A DNA stretch of 64,000 nucleotides, from NCBI GenBank assembly GCA_963750045.1, contig CAVVPD010000008.1, forward strand, positions 475,484-539,483, read 5' to 3'. The position numbers and the translations under genes are program-made. The notes below the pieces were generated by a model. That model ran no database searches. It saw only the letters and a list, made by a program, of their open reading frames with translations, and was not told where the DNA came from. This stretch comes from DASUAS01 sp963750045. Its GTDB lineage: Bacteria > Actinomycetota > Acidimicrobiia > IMCC26256 > DASPTH01. Below, in pieces: positions 27,671 to 37,026 of the stretch (within the stretch, counting starts at the first letter, position 1; each line of letters starts with the position of its first letter).

Positions 27671-28690
27671 ACGCGTCTGGAGCTGGCCGCGACGACGAGC
27701 GGCCCGGCCAAGCTGATCTTCGCGCTGTTGGTCGCGGCCGGGGTGCTCGGTCTCGGCCTGGCCGTCGTCCTCATGTCGGGCGACAACCGCGGCAAGATCG
27801 AACGTCGACTCGGCGGCCTCGTCGACGAACCCAAGCCCGACACGGAGGAGGAAGAGGTCTTCGTCCCGCGCGGCGACCAGGCGCTCGCCGAGACCGCGGT
27901 GTTGCAGCGCATGGTCGGCCTCACCGGCCGACTGGCCGACCGCGCCGGCCTGCTGACCCGTACGGAGGACGCTCTGGAACAGGCCGACCTCCCGTTGCGT
28001 CCGCCCGAGGCGCTGTTCTTCTACTTCGCCAGCTTGTGCGTGGTCGGGCTGCTCGGCCTCCTCGTGCTCCCGATCCCGATGGCGCTCGTCCTCGCCGTGC
28101 TCGCCGGCGTCGTACCCGTGATGCTGCTGCACCGTCGGCGCAAGGGTCGCCTGCGTGAGTTCCAGGAGCAGCTGCCCGGCACGCTCAACCTCCTCTCGGG
28201 GTCCATGCGAGCCGGGTTCTCCTTCGCCCAGGGTCTCGAGTCGGTCGCCAACGAGGCGTCGCAACCCACCCGCCGTGAGCTGCAGCGGGTGTTCACCGAG
28301 TCCCGCCTGGGGCGGCCGGTCGAGGATGCGCTCGAAGACTCCGCTCAGCGCATGGCCAGCGTCGACCTGATGTGGGCAGTCATGGCCATCCGGATCCAGC
28401 GCGAGGTCGGTGGAAACCTGGCGGAGCTGCTCGACACGGTCGCCGACACGATGACCCAACGCGAGCGGCTGCGCCTCGAGATCAAGGCGCTGACCGCCGA
28501 AGGACGCTTCTCCGGTTGGATCCTCGGCATCTTTCCGGTCGCCTTCGCCGGGATCCTCTACCTCGTCCAGCCCGACTACATGGGCGTGCTGTTCGAGGAG
28601 TCGATCGGGATCATGGCGATCATCGCCTCCGCGGTCATGACCTTCGTCGGGTTCATCTGGCTCCGCAAGATCCTCCAGATCGAGGTGTGA
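27667..28690 (+). CDS. tadB: Tad inner-membrane platform protein TadB (frameshift at 5' end)
   Basis: About 340 residues. A type II secretion F domain (about 150-270: FQEQLPGTLNLLSGSMRAGFSFAQGLESVA) is flanked by two membrane segments on each side (near residues 15-35 and 105-150, and at the C-terminus). The main frame has no start before 27728. ATG 27667, overlapping the cpaF stop, enters it (LELAATTSGPAKLIFALLVAAGVL) if one base is dropped at about 27676-27678, which makes the length divisible by three. TadB and TadC form the membrane base on which CpaF acts. Confidence 0.88.
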
Positions 28691-28691
28691 C

Positions 28692-29604
28692 ATGGCGCCG
28701 TTGATGATCGCACTCGTGATCGCGGTCGCGGTCGGCGCGCTCGCGTACGTGTTCGCGTCGGCGTCGCTGGAGAAGGCCGACGTGCGCGACTCGCTGCGTC
28801 GCCTCGAGGGCTACCAGATCCAGGACGTGCGCGACCAGGAGATGTTGGCGCCGATCAGCGAGCGCGTCGTCGCGCCGCTGCTCGAAGGCCTCACCGGCGT
28901 CGCGCAGCACTTCACGCCCCAGGGCTACGGCGAGAAGGTCGCCGAGAAGCTGGTGCACGCCGGGAACCCGCCGAACCTCAACGTCGACAAGATCCTGGTG
29001 ATGAAGCTCCTCGGCCTGGTGTCGGTGGTCTTCTGGCTCCCGGTCCTCTTGTTCCTGCACTTCACCGGCATGATCCTGTTCGTCGGCGTGATCGTCTTGT
29101 GGGGCGTGTCGTTCATGTACCCCGACGTGCTGCTCAACCGGAAGGTCGAAGACCGCGAGAAGCAGATCTCGCGCAAGCTGCCCGACATCCTCGACCTGCT
29201 CGTGATCTCGGTGGAGGCCGGGCTCGGCTTCGAGCAGGCCCTCGACCGCACGTGCACCGCGGTTCCGGGCGCCCTGTCCGACGAGTTCCGACGCATGCTG
29301 CACGAGATCCGGATCGGGTCGACCCGGGCCGACGCGCTGCGGGCCATGGCCGAGCGCAGCGACGTCCCCGAGCTCCGTGGCTTCATCCTCGCCATGCTCC
29401 AGGCCGACACCTTCGGTGTCTCCATCTCGCGCCTCCTGCGCTCGCAGGCCGACGAGATGCGCATCAAGCGCCGGCTGAAGGCTCAGGAGAAGGCGCAGAA
29501 GGCGCCGGTCAAGATGCTCTTCCCCCTGGTGTTCTGCATCTTCCCGTCGATCTTCGTGGTCATCCTGGGCCCGGCGATGATCAACATCTCTCGCAGCGCT
29601 CTGA
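28692..29604 (+). CDS. tadC: Tad inner-membrane platform protein TadC (probable frameshift near stop)
   Basis: About 303 residues. N-terminal membrane helix, linker, two helices around residue 105-145, the type II secretion F domain (RKLPDILDLLVISVEAGLGFEQALDRTC), and two C-terminal helices (MLFPLVFCIFPSIFVVILGPAMI). As written the frame runs on for another 800 bases through the next gene. Dropping one base in the TCTC at about 29588-29592 ends the protein at TGA 29602-29604, at normal TadC length. It starts one base after the tadB stop. No tadE/tadF, prepilin peptidase or secretin genes follow. Confidence 0.85.
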
Positions 29605-29605
29605 C

Positions 29606-31104
29606 ATGGCGGTCGACGCCCACCCTCGAACGCGCCGACCGCGGCCGGGCCCGCGCTGGTCGGGCGTGGCGACATCGCGGATTCGCCCGCCCGCGCGCGT
29701 GGCACGGGCCTCGGCTGGGTGTTCACGGCGTTCTTCGGGGTGTTCGGTTGGGCCACCGGGATCGCCAAGCTCAGCGACAACTCGTTCTTCTGGCACCTGC
29801 GCACCGGCGAGTACATCCTCGACCACGGCATCCCGCACCACGACGTGTTCTCCTACACCGCTCCGGGCACGAAGTGGGTCGCACAGTCGTGGCTGGCCGA
29901 GGTCACGTACGCCGCGCTGTACCGCGGCTTCGGTGGGATCGGCATCCGCCTCTTCGTCGGCGCGGTCGGCGCCGCGATCGGGATCCTGACCTACCGCCTG
30001 GCGCTGCGTCTCGTGCGTCAGCGCATGGTGGCCTGCGGGCTCACCGTCGCCGCGCTCGCCGGCCTCTACACCGTGTGGTCGGAACGCCCGTTGCTGATCG
30101 GCGTGTTGTTCCTCCTCGTGCTGCTCTGGGTGGTCGAGGTACCCGGCAGCATCGTCGGTCGCCATCCCCTGGTGGTCGTCCCCGCGCTCATGTGGTTGTG
30201 GGCCAACACCCACGGCACCTACGAGCTCGGGTTCGCCTATCTCGGCCTCCACCTGCTCGGACGATGGCTCGACGGCGCGCCGCCGTGGGCCGGTCGCGAG
30301 CGCCGGCTCCTGATCGGCGCCGCCATCGCCGGCGCGGTGGTGTTCGTCAACCCGTACGGCATCGCGCTGGTCACGTTCCCGATCGACCTGCTGTCGCGCG
30401 GTGACATCCTCTCCCACATCGCCGAGTGGAAGTCGCCGGACTTCCGCAGGGCTTGGGGCATCGCGCTCGGGCTGTGGATCGTCGTCTTCCTGGTGGCGCT
30501 CTCCCGCGGACGTCACCGCGTGACGCGACGCGACCTCGTCGTCACCGTCCCGATGCTCCTCCTCGCGCTCTGGGCCGTCCGCAACGTCGCAGTCGCACCG
30601 CTGATCGGGCTGCCCGTGGTCGCCCGGGCCTTCGCCCGCGACGAGGAGCAGCCGTCGGAGCTGAGCCGCACGCTCGTCACCGCCGCGATCAGCGTGTTGG
30701 TGCTCGTGGCCGTGGCGATGGGGTTGCAGGCGACGACCGAGAAGGCGTTCGACCTCTCGAGGTATCCGGTGCGCTCGATGCGGTACCTGGAGCGTCACGA
30801 CCTCATGGGTCGTCACCTCCTCACCACCGACGCCGCCGCCGGTTACGTGATCCTCCAGGACTACCCGCAACAGCGGGTGTTCATCGACGACCGCTACGAC
30901 ATGTACCCGCGCTCGGTGATCTTCGACTACTTCACCCTGAGCGCGGGTCGTCCCGGATGGAGCCGGATCCTCGACGAGCACCAGGTCGACGTGATCGTCT
31001 GGGGCAGGGACACCGCCCTTGCCGCGCTGCTCGACCAGTCGGCGGCGTGGCAGCGGGTGCACCGCGACGCCGCCGACACGGTCTGGGTGCGCGCCGGCAC
31101 CTGA
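29606..31104 (+). CDS. polytopic membrane protein, GT-C glycosyltransferase-like
   Basis: About 499 residues if it starts at ATG 29606, which needs one missing base at about 29630-29660; the frame proper is open from GTG 29719. About ten hydrophobic helices. The first extracytoplasmic loop contains EYILDHGIPHHDVFSYTAPGTKWVAQSWLAEV, a loop seen in a widespread family of uncharacterised bacterial membrane proteins related in layout to PMT/ArnT-type sugar transferases. The soluble C-terminal domain (residues about 365-499) contains DYPQQRVFIDDRYDMYP. It could glycosylate a surface molecule, perhaps pilin, but this rests on position only. It follows tadC directly. Confidence 0.6.
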
Positions 31105-31146
31105 AATCGCGCCGGCGCTCCTCACGCGGTTCAATACGATGGTCGC

Positions 31147-31691
31147 ATGGGCCGGGTCCACGCGGGCATCGACGACTCCCTGCAGGCGTTCCTCGAGCGC
31201 CAGCCGATGTTCTTCGTCGCCACCGCCCCGCTCGCTCCTGCCGGCCACGTCAACGTGTCGCCCAAGGGTCTCGCCGGCACGTTCCGGGTGCTCGGGCCGA
31301 CCCGCGTCGCCTACCTCGACGTGACCGGCAGCGGGATCGAGACGATCGCGCACGTGCGGGAGAACGGCCGGATCTCGCTCATGTTCTGCGCGTTCGAGGG
31401 CCCGGCGCGGCATCGTGCGACTCTCCGGTCGCGGTGAGGTGACGGTGCCGGGCGATCCCGGCTACCCGGGCCTCGCGGCGCAGTTCCCTTCGATCGCCGG
31501 CGCACGGGCCGTCATCGAGCGCGGAGCTCGACCGCGTGGCCGACTCCTGTGGGTACGGGGTGCCCCGGATGGAGCTGGTGGAGCACCGAGCCCGGCTCGT
31601 CGAGTGGGCCGGGGCGAAGGGCGAAGAGGGCCTGGGGGAGTACCGCGCCGATCGAAACCGCGCGAGCATCGACGGCCTCCCCGGCTACTGA
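31147..31691 (+). CDS. pyridoxamine 5'-phosphate oxidase-family FMN protein (two frameshifts)
   Basis: About 180 residues after removing one base at 31411 and one at about 31521-31523. The split-barrel flavin-binding part is clear: FFVATAPLAPAGHVNVSPKG, reading 'f.at....g.p.vSpkg', then VAYLDVTGSGIETIAHVRENGRISLMFCAFEGPARIVRLSGRGEV. The C-terminus has CGYGVPRMELVEHR and a final Gly-Tyr. The subgroup resembles stand-alone proteins that bind FMN or F420 and not true PdxH. The substrate is unknown. A strong hairpin terminator follows at 31709. Confidence 0.8.
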
Positions 31692-31708
31692 CGCGCGGGT
31701 ACGCGCGA

Positions 31709-31748
31709 AAGGAGGAGGGGCCGCACCGGGGCGCGGCCCCTCCTCCTT
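31709..31748. terminator. bidirectional hairpin terminator
   Basis: A 16-base perfect stem: the 5' arm 31709-31724 (AAGGAGGAGGGGCCGC) pairs with the 3' arm 31733-31748, around an eight-base loop. It lies between the convergent oxidase gene (plus) and the pilin genes (minus). A short A/T edge on each side suits termination in both directions. Confidence 0.85.
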
Positions 31749-31773
31749 CGGATGTCGTCGCTTGCGGCCGGGC

Positions 31774-31968
31774 TCAGCCGCCCGCGCTGCTGATCGTGCT
31801 GCCCTCGGTGTTGAACTTGCTGGTCATCTGACCGCCGAGGAAGGTGACCGCGGCCAGGACGGCGAGAGCGATCAGTGCCACGAGGAGGATGTACTCCACC
31901 ATGCTGGCACCACGTTCCGTGGTCGTGAGCCTCGCCTGGAGCCATGTTCGAACGACGAACAGGTTCAT
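31774..31968 (-). CDS. flp: Flp pilin 1 (divergent copy)
   Basis: A 64-residue Flp-family pilin: a short basic leader, then the processing site before ASMVEYILLVALIALAV with Glu at +5 and the usual Tyr next to it, a single hydrophobic helix, and a short hydrophilic tail (MTSKFNTEGSTISSAGG). A prepilin peptidase would cleave between Gly and Ala and the helix would pack into the pilus. ATG 31968 is chosen because upstream in-frame codons are poor and all three pilins begin MNLFV. It differs clearly from copies 2 and 3 at leader and tail (FVVRTWLQARLTTTERG). Last of three tandem genes. Confidence 0.9.
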   Translation of the reverse strand: MNLFVVRTWLQARLTTTERGASMVEYILLVALIALAVLAAVTFLGGQMTSKFNTEGSTISSAGG

Positions 31969-32008
31969 GGTCTTGCCCCTTCTGTGCCTCGCCCGTCCCA
32001 AGACGAAC

Positions 32009-32055
32009 GTCGGAGGGACCGTCCGGGAGCGAATCCCGTGAGCGGTCCCGCCGAC
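32009..32055 (-). other. intercistronic stem-loop between pilin 2 and pilin 1
   Basis: GTCGGAGGGACCG at 32009-32021 pairs with CGGTCCCGCCGAC at 32043-32055 with one mismatch and a 21-base loop. It lies in the transcript between two pilin genes and could attenuate downstream expression or protect mRNA ends. Confidence 0.6.
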
Positions 32056-32083
32056 GACGCCTGCGTGCGAATGCGAAGGTCGG

Positions 32084-32275
32084 TCAGCCGGCGCTCGACA
32101 GCTGGCTGCCGGCGTCGTTGAACTTGCCGTTCACCTGGTCCTTCAGGAACACGACCGCGGCGATGACCGCGAGGGCGATCAGGGCGACGAGGAGGATGTA
32201 CTCCACCATGCTGGCCCCGGCCTCGTCCTTGGCGAACTTCGCCTGGAGCCACGTACGAGTGACGAACAGGTTCAT
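32084..32275 (-). CDS. flp: Flp pilin 2
   Basis: A 63-residue Flp pilin, almost identical to pilin 3 (two residue changes, both in the leader). Processing site G/ASMVEYI, a helix LLVALIALAVIAAVVFL, and tail KDQVNGKFNDAGSQLSSAG. The start ATG 32275 has a purine-rich ggggcaat upstream in the minus sense. It is on the strand opposite to the tad assembly genes. Confidence 0.92.
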   Translation of the reverse strand: MNLFVTRTWLQAKFAKDEAGASMVEYILLVALIALAVIAAVVFLKDQVNGKFNDAGSQLSSAG

Positions 32276-32334
32276 GAGGTATTGCCCCTTCCGCTTGCCG
32301 GGCCGCACGCCCGGGAGATTTGTGCAGACATGGC

Positions 32335-32386
32335 CATCGGCGGGACCCCCGCCGGACTTGAGGGCCCGAGCGGGATCCCGCCGATG
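32335..32386 (-). other. intercistronic stem-loop between pilin 3 and pilin 2
   Basis: CATCGGCGGGA at 32335-32345 and TCCCGCCGATG at 32376-32386 are perfect inverted copies (11 bases) with a 30-base GC-rich loop that can itself fold. It occupies the same relative position as the stem-loop at 32009-32055. Confidence 0.65.
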
Positions 32387-32407
32387 TGTGTGCCAATGGC
32401 CGATCGA

Positions 32408-32599
32408 CTAGCCGGCGCTCGACAGCTGGCTGCCGGCGTCGTTGAACTTGCCGTTCACCTGGTCCTTCAGGAACACGACCGCTGCGATGACCGCGAGGGC
32501 GATCAGGGCGACGAGGAGGATGTACTCCACCATGCTGGCCCCGGCCTCGTCCTTGCCGAATTTCGCCTGGAGCCACGTACGCAACACGAACAGGTTCAT
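32408..32599 (-). CDS. flp: Flp pilin 3 (first in transcript)
   Basis: A 63-residue Flp pilin with the same mature sequence as pilin 2; the leader reads MNLFVLRTWLQAKFGKDEAG. The start ATG 32599 is preceded by an agaaggacaac ribosome binding region (minus sense), the best of the three. It is the promoter-proximal gene, divergent from coaE, with about 130 bases between starts. Three pilin genes behind one promoter would give a high pilin-to-machine ratio. Confidence 0.92.
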   Translation of the reverse strand: MNLFVLRTWLQAKFGKDEAGASMVEYILLVALIALAVIAAVVFLKDQVNGKFNDAGSQLSSAG

Positions 32600-32733
32600 A
32601 GGTTGTCCTTCTCTGTGCTCGCCCCGATTCGGGGACCCGGACTTCTCTCTCTCCGCGGCCTGATGCTTCGGCACTGTCCGTGAAATCCTTGAGCACTCTG
32701 CGTGAGAATCGTTCGGCTGTAACATCGGTCACA

Positions 32734-33376
32734 GTGCTGCTCGTGGGACTCACCGGGGGGATCGGCTCGGGGAAGTCGACGGTCGCCGATCTGCTGCGGG
32801 CGAAGGGCGCGGTGATCGTCGACGCCGACGAGGTCGCGCGCTGCGGTCGTCGAGCCCGGCGAGCCGGCGTTCACCGCCCTCGTCGAACGGTTCGGTCCCG
32901 GGATCCTCGACGCCGACGGCCGACTCGATCGCGCCGCGCTGGCGACGCTCGCCTTCGCCGACGACGAGGGGCGCACGGCGCTCGGCGACATCACCTGGCC
33001 GGCCATCGGCGAGGAGTTCGAGCGCCAGATCAAGGTCGCGTCGCCGGGCGCGATCGTGGTGTGCGACATCCCCCTGCTGGTGGAGAGCAAGGCGGCGGCG
33101 GCTCGCCCCTACGGGTCCGTCATCGTGGTGGAGGCTCCGATCGACCTGCGACTGACCCGCCTCGAGCTCCGAGGCGTGCCCCGTGACGACGCCGAGCGGC
33201 GCATGGCGGCCCAGGCCACCGACGACGAGCGCCGGGAGGTCGCGACCCATCTCGTCGACAACGGCGGTGACCTCGAGCACCTCGCGCGTCAGGTGGACGG
33301 GATCTGGGACGAGCTCGAGGTCCTGCGCGACCGGGCGCCGGAAGCCGGGGCCGACCGCGGAGCGGTTCCGGAATAA
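32734..33376 (+). CDS. coaE: dephospho-CoA kinase (frameshifted)
   Basis: About 213 residues. It phosphorylates dephospho-CoA in the last step of CoA synthesis. The P-loop GLTGGIGSGKSTVADLL is at the N-terminus, followed by KGAVIVDADEVAR. The second frame supplies AVVEPGEPAFTALVERFGPGILDADGRLDRAALA, the conserved DIPLLVES and RLTRLELRGVPRDDAERRM. An extra T at 32842 breaks the frame; removing it gives a length divisible by three. The start is taken as GTG 32734, where the P-loop begins seven residues in. ATG 32680 would add an unlikely Arg/Ser-rich leader. An essential gene, so the break is probably not real. Confidence 0.92.
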
Positions 33377-33406
33377 CCGTCGTAGCCCACCGTTAGCATC
33401 GACACG

Positions 33407-35437
33407 ATGCCCGCCCTGGAACTCGTCACCGATCTCTCGCCCGCGGGCGACCAGCCCGAGGCGATCGCCGCGCTCGCCGCGGGGATCGACCGGGGCGACC
33501 GGTTCCAGACGCTGCTCGGCATCACCGGGTCGGGCAAGAGCTTCACGACGGCCGCGGTCATCGAGAAGGTCCAGCGCCCCACGCTCGTGCTCGCGCCCAA
33601 CAAGACCCTGGCCGCTCAGCTCGCCAGTGAGTTCCGGGAGTTGTTCCCGAAGAACCGCGTCGAGTACTTCGTCTCGTACTACGACTACTACCAGCCCGAG
33701 GCCTACCTGCCGTCGACCGACACCTACATCGAGAAGGACTCGTCGATCAACGACGAGATCGACCGTCTCCGGCACTCGGCCACGAGCGCGCTGATGTCAC
33801 GGCGCGACGTCATCATCGTGGCGTCGGTCTCCGCCATCTACGGCCTCGGGGGGCCCGAGGAGTACGCGCGGCAGTGCCTCATCGTCGACGTGGGCGAGGA
33901 GCGTGAGCAGCGGGCGGTCCTCGCGCGGCTGGTCGAGCTGCAGTACGAGCGCAACGACTACGACTTCGCCCGCAACAAGTTCCGGGTCCGGGGCGACACC
34001 ATCGAGGTGTTCCCGGCCTACGAGGAACGGGGGATCAGGATCTCGTTGTTCGGCGACGAGATCGAGCGGATCGCCTCGGTCGACCCCCTCACCGGTGAGA
34101 TCGTGGAGGAGCTCGAACGACTCGTGCTGTTCCCGGCTTCGCACTACGTCACGTCCGACGAGCACATGAAGCGCGCCATCGAGGGCATCGAGTCCGAATT
34201 GGTCGATCGCCTGGCATGGTTCGAGGAGCACGGCAAGTTGCTCGAAGCGCAGCGGCTGCGCATGCGCACGACCTACGACCTCGAGATGCTCCGGGAGATC
34301 GGTGTCTGCTCCGGCATCGAGAACTACTCGCGCCACCTCGACGGGCGTGCCGCCGGGGAGATGCCCTACACCCTCCTCGACTACTTCCCCGACGACTTCC
34401 TCGTCGTGGTCGACGAGTCCCACCAGACCATCCCGCAGCTGCACGGCCAGTACGAGGGCGACAAGTCCCGCAAGGACACGCTGGTCGACCACGGCTTCCG
34501 CCTGCCGTCGGCCATGGACAACCGCCCGCTGCGATTCCACGAGTTCGTCGACAAGGTCAACCAGGTCGTGTTCCTCTCGGCGACCCCGTCCGCGTACGAG
34601 CTGGAGCACTCGACCCAGGTGGTCGAGCAGATCGTCCGACCCACCGGGCTCATCGATCCCGAGATCGTGGTGAAGCCGACCAAGGGCCAGATCGACGATC
34701 TCGTCCACGAGATCAAGCAGCGCGCCGAGAGCGACCAGCGCGTGCTCGTCACCACCCTCACCAAGAAGATGGCGGAGGACCTCACCGACTACCTGCTCGA
34801 GCTCGGGATGCGGGTGCGCTACCTGCACAGCGAGGTCGACACGCTCGAGCGGGTCGAGATCCTCCGGAGCCTCCGCCTCGGCGAGTTCGACGTGCTCGTG
34901 GGCATCAACCTGCTGCGGGAGGGCCTCGACCTCCCCGAAGTGTCGCTGGTCGCGATCCTCGACGCCGACAAGGAGGGATTCCTCCGGTCGGAGACCGCGC
35001 TCATCCAGACGATCGGCCGGGCTGCCCGCAACGTCGACGGCCAGGTGATCATGTACGCCGACCAGATGACCGACTCGATGCGGCGGGCGATCTCCGAGAC
35101 CAACCGGCGCCGCAAGAAGCAGCTCGAGTACAACCTCGCACACGGGATCGACCCGCAGACCGTCCGCAAGAAGGTCACCGACATCCTCGAGATGCTGCGC
35201 GGGTCCGACGGCGAGGGCGCATCGGGCAGCCGGGGCCGGGGGCGGGGGAGAGGTCGGTCACAACGGCAGTCCGCCGTCTTCGACCTCGCCGACGTGCCGC
35301 CCGACGATCTCGGCCGGCTGATCCAGACCCTGCAGGACGAGATGCACGACGCCGCCACCAATCTCAGGTTCGAGGAGGCGGCCCGGTTGCGCGACGAGAT
35401 CACCGAGCTCAAGCGGGAGCTGCGAGCCGCGGTCTGA
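33407..35437 (+). CDS. uvrB: excinuclease ABC subunit B
   Basis: A 676-residue protein with no break. The helicase-like ATPase has Walker A GITGSGKSFTTA, the beta-hairpin YYDYYQPEAYLPSTDTYIEKDSSIND that is inserted into damaged DNA, VVVDESHQT (DEAH-like box), and motif VI IQTIGRAARN. It ends with the UVR motif (ATNLRFEEAARLRDEITELKREL) that contacts UvrC. A Gly/Arg/Ser-rich linker (about 605-625) is typical of actinobacteria. It starts 30 bases after coaE, an arrangement common in actinobacteria. No SOS box is evident in the short gap. Confidence 0.97.
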   Translation: MPALELVTDLSPAGDQPEAIAALAAGIDRGDRFQTLLGITGSGKSFTTAAVIEKVQRPTLVLAPNKTLAAQLASEFRELFPKNRVEYFVSYYDYYQPEAYLPSTDTYIEKDSSINDEIDRLRHSATSALMSRRDVIIVASVSAIYGLGGPEEYARQCLIVDVGEEREQRAVLARLVELQYERNDYDFARNKFRVRGDTIEVFPAYEERGIRISLFGDEIERIASVDPLTGEIVEELERLVLFPASHYVTSDEHMKRAIEGIESELVDRLAWFEEHGKLLEAQRLRMRTTYDLEMLREIGVCSGIENYSRHLDGRAAGEMPYTLLDYFPDDFLVVVDESHQTIPQLHGQYEGDKSRKDTLVDHGFRLPSAMDNRPLRFHEFVDKVNQVVFLSATPSAYELEHSTQVVEQIVRPTGLIDPEIVVKPTKGQIDDLVHEIKQRAESDQRVLVTTLTKKMAEDLTDYLLELGMRVRYLHSEVDTLERVEILRSLRLGEFDVLVGINLLREGLDLPEVSLVAILDADKEGFLRSETALIQTIGRAARNVDGQVIMYADQMTDSMRRAISETNRRRKKQLEYNLAHGIDPQTVRKKVTDILEMLRGSDGEGASGSRGRGRGRGRSQRQSAVFDLADVPPDDLGRLIQTLQDEMHDAATNLRFEEAARLRDEITELKRELRAAV

Positions 35438-35536
35438 CCGAGCTCGTCGCCGGGTCCTCCGCGCCGCCTCGCGTGGGCGGGTCGGCATGACCCGCACCAG
35501 CTCAAGGCGCTCAGCACCAGGGTCGTTGTATCCCGG

Positions 35537-36962
35537 GTGACCCTCGTCGAACTGGCTCCGCGCCATCGAGCGCGAGGCGGAGACCATCCGGGGGAGGGCC
35601 GCTCGGCGCGGCGGGCGTCGGCTCCGGTTCTCGGAGGGCTCGTGGCGATCGGCGTGGCGCTCCGCCTGCTCTGGATCACACGGAACGGTGCCTCGTTCGA
35701 CGAGTCGTTCACCGCGATGATGGGACGCCGCCCGCTCGGGGGGATCTTCGACGCGTTGCGCGCCTCAGACTCGCATCCGCCCCTCGACTACCTGCTTCGA
35801 GTCCCGCTCGCGCGCGCCGGCGCCGGCGATCTGGTCATGCGCCTGCCATCGCTGGCGTTCAGCGCGGCTGCGCTCGCGCTGTTCGCATGGTGGATGCGGA
35901 CGCGCGGTGTCTCCGGTGTCGTCGCGGTTGCGGTGATGGCCGTCAGCCCGTTCCAGATCATGTACGGGGGCGAGGCGCGCATGTACGCCCTGCTCGAGCT
36001 GCTCGGCGTGGCCGGCGCGATCCTGGCCGAAGCCTGGATCCGAGAGCCGCGGCGCTGGCATGCGGCCGCCGCGGGTGGACTCGTGCTGGTCGGCGTGTTC
36101 GACCATGTCTCCGGCTTCCTCTTGGCTGCGGGCCTCCTCGCCGTCGCAGGGTTCCGTCAGGATCGCGGCGCGTGGCGATGGAGAGCCGGCATCGCTGGTG
36201 CCCTCACGCTCTGGGCGGTCGTGTGGGGAACGTCCTTCCTGGCGCAGGCCCGCACGACGCATGCGTCGTGGATCGCCCGCACCACCCTCGGCTCGGTCGG
36301 GGACGCGGTGTCGGCACAGGTCACGAGCCAGCACGGCGCGGTGCTGCTCGTGCTGGCGGTCGTCGTCGCCGGCATCGTCGTGGTCGTCGCGACGGATCGG
36401 GTGCTCGGCCGCGTCGTGCTCTGCTGTGGCGTGCTGCCCGTCGTCGCCGCCGCGTTGATCGGCGTCTTCGTCCCGTTCTTCATCGATCGTACGGTCACCG
36501 TGTCGGCATGGGCACCATGCCTCGCCATCGGGGTGGCGGTGGAAGCCGTGTGGCGCCGTTCGCGGGTCGTCGGCGTGGCGGTGGCCCTCCTCGTCGGCGC
36601 GCTCGTGGTGCCGGCGACGCTCGTGTTCCTCGACCGGCACTGGGAGTACGACGCGTCGGTCGACCATGTCCTCGCGGTCGTGCGCCCGGGCGACGTCGTC
36701 GCCACGGTCCCGGACTGGTACGGGCCCCTGCTGGACTGGCGGGTCGGCGTTCGGGAGTTCGGGGCCGTACGTCCGGTGCGGGTCGACGAGCTCCCCGATT
36801 CCCACGCTGATCCTCCTCGGCGCACGTGCGCCGACAGGACATGTCTGGGTCCTCTCCTTCGCGGGCGACGATCGGACCGTGCCGGGAATGGCGCACTGCG
36901 CGCCCGAGTGGACGGATGGCGTGACGGTCGTGAGCTGTCTCGTGACGGCGCGCAGGGACTGA
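35537..36962 (+). CDS. polytopic membrane glycosyltransferase-like protein (PMT/ArnT layout, frameshift)
   Basis: About 474 residues. A first helix (VLGGLVAIGVALRLLW) is followed by the periplasmic loop TRNGASFDESFTAMMGRRPLGGIFDALRASDSHPPLDYLLRVPLA, which has the Asp-Glu and 'shPPl.y' pattern of lipid-linked sugar transferases (GT-C fold, dolichol/polyprenyl-phosphate mannose type). Ten or so more helices and a soluble C-terminal part follow. The frame breaks in the CCCC run at 36793-36796; dropping one C joins DELPIPTLILLGARAP and ends at TGA 36960-36962, making the length divisible by three. The target of glycosylation is unknown. Confidence 0.7.
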
Positions 36963-36982
36963 CGCTTCGAAGTCGGCACCAC

Positions 36983-36996
36983 GAACATCCGTTCGG
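36983..36996. promoter_or_regulatory. candidate LexA (SOS) box upstream of uvrA
   Basis: CGAACATCCGTTCG: the two half sites CGAAC and GTTCG separated by four bases match the Gram-positive SOS box form CGAAC-N4-GTTCG. It lies 31-44 bases ahead of the uvrA GTG. A TACGAT element at about 37014-37019 could be the -10 region. Confidence 0.7.
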
Positions 36997-37026
36997 TCGC
37001 GCCGGTCGCCAGGTACGATGTGCCGA

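Larger units (their letters stand above)
32084..32599 (-). repeat. tandem duplication of a 192-base pilin gene
   Basis: The coding units 32084-32275 and 32408-32599 differ, by eye, at only about seven of 192 positions, four of them in a cluster in the leader codons. The flanking spacers are unlike each other, and the stop codons differ (TGA against TAG). This points to recent duplication or ongoing gene conversion limited to the gene. Confidence 0.9.

Noticed and set aside
26042..28693. 883-codon open frame on the minus strand across the Tad genes
   Set aside because: Antisense to cpaF and tadB with Asp/Val/His-rich composition and no domain; long antisense frames are expected at this GC content.
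31147..31437. a short 96-residue oxidase-like protein
   Set aside because: The missing C-terminal half is present in the next frames and joins after removing two single bases; the short form is an artefact.
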